From: an uncultured Mycoplasma sp.
GTDB taxonomy: Bacteria > Bacillota_I > Bacilli_A > Mycoplasmatales > Mycoplasmoidaceae
DNA length: 6,257 nucleotides
Assembly: GCA_947174035.1 (NCBI GenBank)
Contig: CAMWHH010000043.1
Location: 1-6,257, forward strand
Direction of reading: 5' to 3'
The notes below the pieces were generated by a model. That model saw nothing but the letters and a program-made list of their open reading frames with translations, was not told the DNA's origin and made no database searches. The translations under genes and the position numbers were made by a program. This document shows positions 1 to 6,257 of this stretch, one piece after another (positions within the stretch are counted from its first letter, which is position 1; each line of letters opens with the position of its first letter).

Positions 1-8
1 GAATAAAT

Positions 9-911
9 TTAATCAGAAAGACTTTTTATTTTTCTGACAATATGATTAATTCCACTTTTGCTAATTGTAATGTTGTGTTTCTCTTTAAAAAGAGAAACTA
101 AATCATTTAAAGAAGAATCTGGAAATTCTAATTTTAGTTCACAATATATTTTTTCTTTTTCTGATAGTTGATTATAAAAATTATTGGATTTGATATATTC
201 AATATTATGAATTTGACTTCTGCTTGCATCAATTGATTTTTTAAGATTGGAAATGTCTAGATTATTTAATCTACTTATTTGGTTAGTATAATCTCTTGAA
301 ATTCTTTTTTCTTCAAATTCAAACATACTTTCATTTGCACCCAAAAGTTTTAAAATATCAGAAATGGATTCAGATTTTTTAACATAAACTACATGTGATT
401 TGTTTCTTGCCAAAACAAAAAAAGGTATATTTATTTTTTTAAATATTTTTTGTACTATTTTTAAAATAGATAAATCATTTATTTTCATTTCAAAATGATA
501 ATTACTACTATTTGGGTTATTAATACTTCCACCATGTAAAAATAAACCAATTATAAAATTACTTCTGACTTTTTTGGAAATTAACCAATTTCAAGGATCT
601 GATTCTAAAAAAAGATCATTTTTTATAAGGTTTATTCCTTCGGTAAAAGAAATGTGACAAAATTTTGAATTATTTTTTGATTCAGTTTTTTCGAATTTAA
701 CATTTTTGTTGTTGCCATAAAGATCATTTAAAATAGTAAATATAAATTTAACAATTTGACAACTTTTATTTTTTAAATCAATTTCAATGCTTTGGTTACT
801 AATTGAAAAAAAATGACCATTTTTTAAAAAAGCAGAAAGAATTGATTTTTTTTGATCTTTGTCATATAAATTTTTGCACAATTCTTCTTTTACTGTTTGG
901 GTAAATGTCAT
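9..911 (-). CDS. whiA: DNA-binding protein WhiA (intact under code 4)
   Basis: WhiA is a DNA-binding regulator found across Gram-positive bacteria and mollicutes, with a degenerate LAGLIDADG homing-endonuclease-like fold and a C-terminal helix-turn-helix. Reading from ATG at 911 to TAA at 9 gives 300 residues, close to the 316 or so of Bacillus. The start is MTFTQTVKEELCKN, typical of the family. The central FLHGGSINNPNSSNYHFE matches the family's 'FLAGGSVNDP...YHLE' core. The C-terminal part has the family's NLKKSIDAS...QIHNIEYI and the HTH ending SKSGINHIVRKI. Under the standard code the gene splits in two at TGA 591-593 (codon 107). Codon 109 is the only in-frame UGG Trp found in the window. 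An AAAGGA ribosome site (920-925, minus strand) lies 8 nt before the start. The gene lies 84 bp downstream of ptsH on the same strand. In Bacillus, whiA is also next to an HPr-like gene (crh). The target genes cannot be told from the sequence. Confidence 0.95.
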
Positions 912-937
912 TTTAATTTTCCTTTATCAAATATTAA

Positions 938-943
938 ATTATA
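938..943 (-). promoter_or_regulatory. Candidate -10 box for whiA
   Basis: The minus strand reads TATAAT here, a perfect sigma-A -10 box, about 26 nt upstream of the whiA start and just past the ptsH terminator. Upstream there is only a weak -35-like TTTGGT (964-959) at a short 15 bp spacing, inside the hairpin arm. Mollicute promoters often lack a recognisable -35. AT-rich DNA produces such boxes by chance, so this rests mainly on position. Confidence 0.45.
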
Positions 944-950
944 TTGAATT

Positions 951-980
951 AAAAAATAACCAAATTTTTGGTTATTTTTT
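951..980 (-). terminator. Palindromic intrinsic terminator between ptsH and whiA
   Basis: Positions 951-964 (A6, TAACCAAA) and 967-980 (TTTGGTTA, T6) are exact reverse complements: a 14-bp arm pair around TT, in practice closing with a slightly larger loop. Either strand gives a hairpin followed by a U-run, so it could work in both directions. It begins 16 bp past the ptsH stop codon, so its natural role is ending the ptsH transcript. The only GC pairs are two in the middle, so the stem is weak, and some read-through into whiA is plausible. Confidence 0.7.
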
Positions 981-995
981 AATATTTAATTATGG

Positions 996-1259
996 TTAAA
1001 TTAATTTTTCAGTTTCCATAACTTTTTTTATTGCATCTAATGCTTCTTGTTCATCAGAACCTTCTGTAACTATTTCTATTGATGAACCTTGTTTTGCAGA
1101 AAGAGCCATTAAATTTATAACAGATTTTGCATTACCTTTTTTTTCGCCATTTACAAAAGTTACACTAGATTGAAATTTACTTGCTGTATTTGAAATCATA
1201 GAAGCAGGTCTTGCGTGGATTCCGATTGGATCAATAATTTTAACAGTTATTGATTTCAT
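996..1259 (-). CDS. ptsH: Phosphocarrier protein HPr
   Basis: HPr is the small cytosolic phosphocarrier of the sugar phosphotransferase system. It takes phosphate from EI on His15 and passes it to the sugar-specific EIIA domains. The 87-residue product has the usual HPr length. The active-site motif GIHARPAS puts His at residue 15 and the conserved Arg at 17. The regulatory motif NAKSVINLMAL puts Ser at residue 46, the site used by HPr kinase/phosphorylase in Firmicutes and many mollicutes. Both sites being present marks it as true HPr and not Crh, which lacks His15. The ATG at 1257-1259 is preceded by AGGAG (1266-1270, minus strand) at 6 nt. The gene contains no Trp codon, so it reads the same in either code. 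It is transcribed away from gap and is followed by a hairpin terminator, so it is probably largely monocistronic. Confidence 0.97.
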   Translation of the reverse strand: MKSITVKIIDPIGIHARPASMISNTASKFQSSVTFVNGEKKGNAKSVINLMALSAKQGSSIEIVTEGSDEQEALDAIKKVMETEKLI

Positions 1260-1296
1260 AAAAAACTCCTAAATATTATTTTATTTTTCTCTACTA

Positions 1297-1302
1297 ATTA
1301 TA
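1297..1302 (-). promoter_or_regulatory. Candidate -10 box for ptsH
   Basis: The minus strand reads TATAAT, preceded by TA, about 37 nt before the ptsH ATG. This would give a leader of roughly 30 nt carrying the AGGAG ribosome site. The best -35-like sequence upstream is TTTCAA (1327-1322) at a long 19 bp spacing, so only the -10 is convincing. The box overlaps one arm of the 9-bp inverted repeat at 1292-1300 / 1342-1350. Confidence 0.5.
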
Positions 1303-1385
1303 TATAAATTAAGGTTTTAATTTGAAATAAAGTATTAAGATTAATTAGTAATTTGATTTAACAAATAAAAGACTATTTTTAAATT

Positions 1386-1414
1386 TTGAAAAGATTGAAA
1401 ATAAATAATATAAT
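1386..1414 (+). promoter_or_regulatory. Promoter of the gap-pgk operon
   Basis: TTGAAA (1386-1391) and TATAAT (1409-1414) are separated by exactly 17 bp, a near-consensus sigma-A promoter and the best one in the window. Transcription would start near 1421, giving a leader of about 35 nt with the GGAGGA ribosome site at 1440-1445. That short leader leaves no room for a large riboswitch. A second TTGAAA at 1395-1400 is too close to the -10 to serve as its -35. Confidence 0.75.
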
Positions 1415-1456
1415 AGTTATCAGAGTTTTAATTTTAATTGGAGGATTTATTAAAAT

Positions 1457-2464
<1,008 letters not shown>

Positions 2465-2483
2465 AAAAATAAAGAGTTAGATT

Positions 2484-3725
2484 ATGGAATATAACAAAAA
2501 AATAATAACTGACTTACATAATTTAGAAGGAAAAAGAGTTTTATTAAGATGTGATTTTAATGTTCCTTTAGATAAGCAAACTAGAGAAATAACTGATTAC
2601 ACTAGAATTGATGCTGCTTTAAAAACAATTAAGTATTTGATTGATAAAAAAGCTAAAGTAATCTTGTTATCACATTTTTCTAGAATTAAATCAATTGATG
2701 ATGTTAAGTCAGGTAAAAAAAGTTTAATTCCAGTTTTTGATGCACTAAAAAAGAAATTACCTAATGTAAAAATTATTTTTGAAAAAAACAATGTTGACCC
2801 ATCACTTTTACAAAAAATTAATGCTATGGAAAATGGTTCAATCATGCTTCTTGAAAACACAAGATATAATGATGTGAATGAAAATGGCGATGTTGTTAAA
2901 TTAGAATCAAAAAACGATTCACAATTAGGAAAATTTTGAGCATCTTTAGGTGATATTTTTATTAATGATGCATTTGGAACATCTCACAGATCTCATGCAT
3001 CAAATGTTGGAATTAGTCAAAATATTGGTGAATCAGCATTAGGGTTTTTAGTTAATGATGAATTAGTTAAATTATCAAAAGCTATTAATAATCCACAAAA
3101 ACCAGTTATTGCAATTTTTGGTGGAGCAAAAGTATCTGATAAAATTCCATCAATAAAAAATATAGGAAAACTAGCAGATAAAATCTTAATTGGTGGTGGA
3201 ATGGCCTATACTTTTTTAAAAGCACAAGGTTATGAAATAGGAATATCATTGTTTGAAGCTGATCAATTAGAACTTACTAAACAATTATTGGTAGAGTTTA
3301 AAGATAAAATAGTTTTACCAGTTGATGCTGTCATGGCCAAAACAATTGATGATGCTAGTGGTGTAACTTATGATGTTGGTAGTTTTAACCCAGAACTTGA
3401 AGGTGTTGATATAGGTGAAAAATCAATTAAAAAATTTAAAGAAATTCTAAAAAATGCTAAAACAGTTATTTGAAATGGTCCATTAGGTGTATTTGAAAAT
3501 AATGCTTTTAGTAAAGGAACTTTAGAAATTTGTAAATATATTGCTGAAATCACAAAAACTAATAATTGTTACTCAGTTATTGGTGGTGGAGATTCAGCTG
3601 CTGCTGCAGTTAAGTTTGGCGTAGCAAATTCATTTTCACACATTTCAACAGGTGGTGGAGCATCATTAGAATTCTTTTCAGGTGATGTTTTGCCAGGTAT
3701 AAATTGTATTAACAATAAAAATTAG
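2484..3725 (+). CDS. pgk: Phosphoglycerate kinase
   Basis: Phosphoglycerate kinase transfers phosphate from 1,3-bisphosphoglycerate, the product of the gene upstream, to ADP, making ATP and 3-phosphoglycerate. The reading frame gives 413 residues, slightly longer than the 390-400 of most bacterial forms. The N-terminal domain has RCDFNVPL (Asp24, Asn26), [10 protein letters not shown] and [14 protein letters not shown] for substrate binding. The nucleotide domain has [10 protein letters not shown] (Lys216), [22 protein letters not shown] (Trp330) and [13 protein letters not shown] (Asp370). It ends with the usual [16 protein letters not shown]. The common SHLGRPKG loop reads SHFSRIKS here. 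Two Trp residues are UGA (2937-2939, 3471-3473). Only a weak AAAGAG lies before the ATG, and 19 bp separate it from gap, so co-transcription is likely. It ends in tandem TAG codons (3723-3728) ahead of a terminator. Confidence 0.97.
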
Positions 3726-3746
3726 TAGTAGTTTTTATTTATATTT

Positions 3747-3777
3747 AAAAAGAGCAGTTGAAAAACTGCTCTTTTTT
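3747..3777 (+). terminator. Intrinsic terminator of the gap-pgk operon
   Basis: A perfect 13-bp stem, AAAAAGAGCAGTT (3747-3759) with AACTGCTCTTTTT (3764-3776), closes on a GAAA tetraloop of the stable GNRA type and ends in a run of six T (3772-3777). It starts 21 bp after the pgk stop. It is the most GC-rich hairpin seen in the window's intergenic DNA and should separate the glycolytic operon from alaS. The A-run on the left arm would also allow some termination from the other strand. Confidence 0.92.
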
Positions 3778-3852
3778 ATTAAAAATTAAAATAGTTTATT
3801 TAATAATATTTTAAAATTAGATTAAACAAAAATACATTGGAAATGCTTAAAT

Positions 3853-6257
3853 ATGAAAAAATATACAACTAATGAAATTAGAAAAATATGATTAGATTTT
3901 TTCAAAAGTAAAAATCACTTAGAAATTGAATCTAAATCTTTGATACCAAAAAATGATGATTCTTTGCTTTGAATAAATTCTGGAGTTGCAACTTTAAAAA
4001 ACTATTTTTCTGGAAAAGAAGATCCACCTTCTAAAAGATTAACAAATAGTCAAAAATGTTTAAGAACAAATGATATAGAAAATGTTGGTTTAACTTCAAG
4101 ACACCATACGTTTTTTGAAATGCTTGGAAATTTTTCAGTTGGAGATTATTTTAGAAAAGAAGCAATTGAATTTGGTGCTGAATTAGTTTTTAAAGTTTTT
4201 AATTTAGACCCTAAAAAAATTTATATTACTGTCTATGAAAATGATCAAGAGTCTTTTGATTTATGAGTTAAAAATGGTGCTATTAAATCTCATATTTTAA
4301 AATGTGATAAGTCAAGAAATTTTTGAGAAATAGGTTCTGGTCCTTGTGGTCCTTGTACTGAAATCTATTATGATCGTGGTGAAAAATATGATTTTAATAA
4401 GGTTGGTGAAAAATTATTTTTTGACGATATTGAAAATGATAGATATATAGAAATATGAAACATAGTTTTTAGTGAATTTAATAATGATGGTAAAGGCAAC
4501 TACACAAAATTAGCTCGTCAAAACATTGATACAGGAGCAGGTCTAGAAAGATTTGCTTGTATTTTGCAAGATGTACCAACAAATTACGATACTGATGCTT
4601 TTGTTGTTACTAGACAAGTTATTGAAAAATATAGTAGTAAAAAATATGATAATGAACTTTATTTTGCAAAAGAAAAAGATTTCCAAAAGGTTTTTATCAA
4701 TAAGTGTTTTTCAGTTATTATTGATCATTTAAAAGCTGTTATTTTTGCAATCAGTGATGGAGCTTTACCTTCTAACAAAGACAGAGGTTATATTTTAAGA
4801 AAATTATTAAGAAGAAGTTTTTTATATTTAGATTTTTTACAAGTGTCTTTTAAAGATGTTCCAGAAATTGTTAAATCAATTATTGAACATAATGAAAGCT
4901 ATTATCCTTATTTAAAAGAAAATTTTAAAAAGGTAATGGAATCAATTGAATTTGAATATAAGTTATATGGTGATGCAATAAAAAACTCTTTTAAAATTCT
5001 AAATGAATTACTTTCTTTTAAAAACTTAGATGCTAAGGATTTTTTTAATTTAGTAACAACATATGGATTTCCAGTTGAAGTTGTTCAAACTCTAAAAGAG
5101 TTATTAGATAATAATAAAAACTTTAAATTAGTAGAAGATATTTTAAGTTCTATTAATCCAACTAAAAATAAAATAGATGTTAATAAATTAAAAATTGATT
5201 TTAAAAAATTTGATGAATTATTTGAAGAACACAGAATTATTGCAAATTCCAATAATGAACAAAAAGGAATGGAAGGTCAAAATAGTGAATTATTAAATTT
5301 ACCTAAATTAAATTCAAGTTTTGATTATGAAATAGAAAGTGTTGAAAATTCAGAGATTTTAAAAATTTTTAGTTTAGATTGAAAACCTTTAAATGAAGTT
5401 ATTAATAATGATTGTTGAATCATTCTGGATAAAACATGTTTTTTTGCTACAACAGGTGGTCAAGAGCATGACACAGGAAAAATTAATAATTTTGAAGTAG
5501 TTGATGTAATAAAAAGTCCTCAAGGATACCACCTTCATAAAGTGATTAATGCTACTTTTAAAGTTGGTCAAAAAGTTAGTGGGCAAATTAATTCTTTTGA
5601 TAGAAATATAATTAGAAAACAACATTCATCTGAACACTTAATGCATGCAGCATTAAAAAGAGTGATTTCAAAAACAATCAAACAAGAAGGTGCTTTTAAA
5701 TCAATTGAAAAAATAACTTTAGATTTTAGCTTTAATAGAAAACTTACTTTTGATGAAATAGTTGCTGTTGAAAACGAAGTGAAAAGAATGATAAAAGCAG
5801 GAACTAAAACTCAAGTTTTAATGAAAAGTTTACAAGAAGCTAAAGATATGGGTGCAATTGGTTATTTTGAAGAAGTTTATAAAAAAATAGGTGATAAACT
5901 TAGGGTTTTAGTTTTGTGTCCTGAATCAATTGAAATTTGTGGTGGAACTCATGTTTACAATACTGCAGATATAGAAAATTTTATGGTGACTTCACTTTCA
6001 TCAAAAGGATCAGGTTCTTGAAGAATTGAAGCAATTTCATCAAATTATTTAGTTGAAAAATTTAAAAAATCTACTTTAAAAAAGGCAACAGAAGATTTTA
6101 AAAGTTATTTAAAAGAATATGATTCGTTAAAACTTAAAGATGATGAAATTGAAAAATTTAAAAAAGTAGATATTAATGCTATTCATTATTTAGAATTAAA
6201 AGAAATCAATGATATTTTCAAAAACAGGATTAATGTTTTAAAAAGTAAAAAAGAAAA
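3853..6257 (+). CDS. alaS: Alanyl-tRNA synthetase, 3' end outside window
   Basis: AlaRS is the class II synthetase that charges tRNA-Ala and hydrolyses mischarged Ser- or Gly-tRNA-Ala. The window holds 801 complete codons; bacterial forms run to about 870-900, so the end of the C-terminal domain is missing. Motif 1 lies near [19 protein letters not shown], motif 2 is [18 protein letters not shown] (Arg83), the substrate loop is [19 protein letters not shown], and motif 3 is DTGAGLERF (Arg233). The tRNA-recognition segment [17 protein letters not shown] carries Asn308, aligned with E. coli Asn303. The editing domain keeps all four metal ligands: HSSEH (His591, His595) and CGGTH (Cys696, His700). 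A charged, probably coiled-coil stretch follows to the window edge. Eight Trp codons are UGA. Oddities are VTTYGFP in place of YDTYGFP (Thr402 for Asp) and GSWRIEA in place of VRRIEA. The start fits family alignment, with GGAAA at 3839-3843 as ribosome site. The 75 bp before it show no strong promoter and no T-box. Confidence 0.97.

Noticed and set aside
13..37. Hairpin TCAGAAA / TTTCTGA at the end of whiA, a possible terminator
   Set aside because: The stem is 7 bp with an 11-nt loop, lies inside the coding sequence and is not followed by a solid U-run. The true 3' end of the transcript probably lies left of the window.
488..591. Apparent nonsense break splitting whiA into two frames, suggesting a pseudogene
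   Set aside because: The two parts are in the same frame and joined by a single UGA. The 34 codons between encode the conserved WhiA core HGGSINNP, so the gene is intact under code 4.
2597..2860. 87-codon open frame on the minus strand inside pgk
   Set aside because: It lies wholly antisense to a strongly conserved pgk segment, has no ribosome site and resembles no family I know. It is a shadow of the real gene.
3368..3553. 61-codon open frame on the minus strand inside pgk
   Set aside because: It is antisense to the conserved C-terminal half of pgk, with no independent start signal.
3778..3852. Possible T-box or strong promoter ahead of alaS
   Set aside because: The stretch is only 75 bp of AT-rich sequence with no T-box sequence or specifier stem. 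The -10-like TAATAT (3804) and TAAAAT (3812) have no matching -35, so alaS must have a weak promoter I cannot place.
3843..3872. Tiny 9-codon upstream frame (MLKYEKIYN) overlapping the alaS start, a possible leader peptide
   Set aside because: The only GG-rich ribosome site (3839-3843) is far too close to this ATG but suits the alaS ATG. The peptide has no Ala codons, so an attenuation role is unlikely.
5389..5625. 78-codon open frame on the minus strand inside alaS
   Set aside because: It is antisense to the AlaRS editing region. The Phe/Ile/Asn-rich product reflects AT-rich antisense sequence and not a gene.

Overview
This is a strongly AT-rich bacterial window that only reads sensibly with UGA as tryptophan (genetic code 4). 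At least 14 in-frame UGA codons fall in four conserved genes, several of them at family-conserved Trp positions, against one in-frame UGG found. That points to a mollicute (Mycoplasma / Mesoplasma / Entomoplasma / Spiroplasma group). The species cannot be told from this window. Under the standard code every gene except the small HPr gene looks broken; under code 4 all are intact.

Layout: positions 1-1259 are on the minus strand and carry ptsH (HPr, 1259-996) followed by whiA (911-9). A perfectly palindromic terminator-like hairpin lies between them (951-980), with a likely whiA -10 box next to it. Positions 1260-1456 are a divergent intergenic region. It holds a good sigma-A-type promoter for gap (TTGAAA, 17 bp, TATAAT at 1386-1414) and a likely -10 for ptsH on the other strand (1297-1302). 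The plus strand then carries gap (1457-2464) and pgk (2484-3725), only 19 bp apart and closed by a clear intrinsic terminator (3747-3777). alaS (from 3853) runs off the right edge.

Functionally, gap and pgk are consecutive glycolytic steps that yield NADH and then ATP, the main energy source in fermentative mollicutes. HPr feeds the PTS that imports the sugar for this pathway, and it keeps both its catalytic His15 and its regulatory Ser46. WhiA is a DNA-binding regulator conserved in Gram-positives and mollicutes. AlaRS charges tRNA-Ala and keeps its editing-site metal ligands.

I found no mobile element, CRISPR array, RNA gene or previously undescribed system. This is core chromosome. The points most worth a second look are a substitution in AlaRS at the conserved Asp of the YDTYGFP motif, which bears on G3:U70 recognition, and the HPr-WhiA neighbourhood with its compact terminator/promoter junction.
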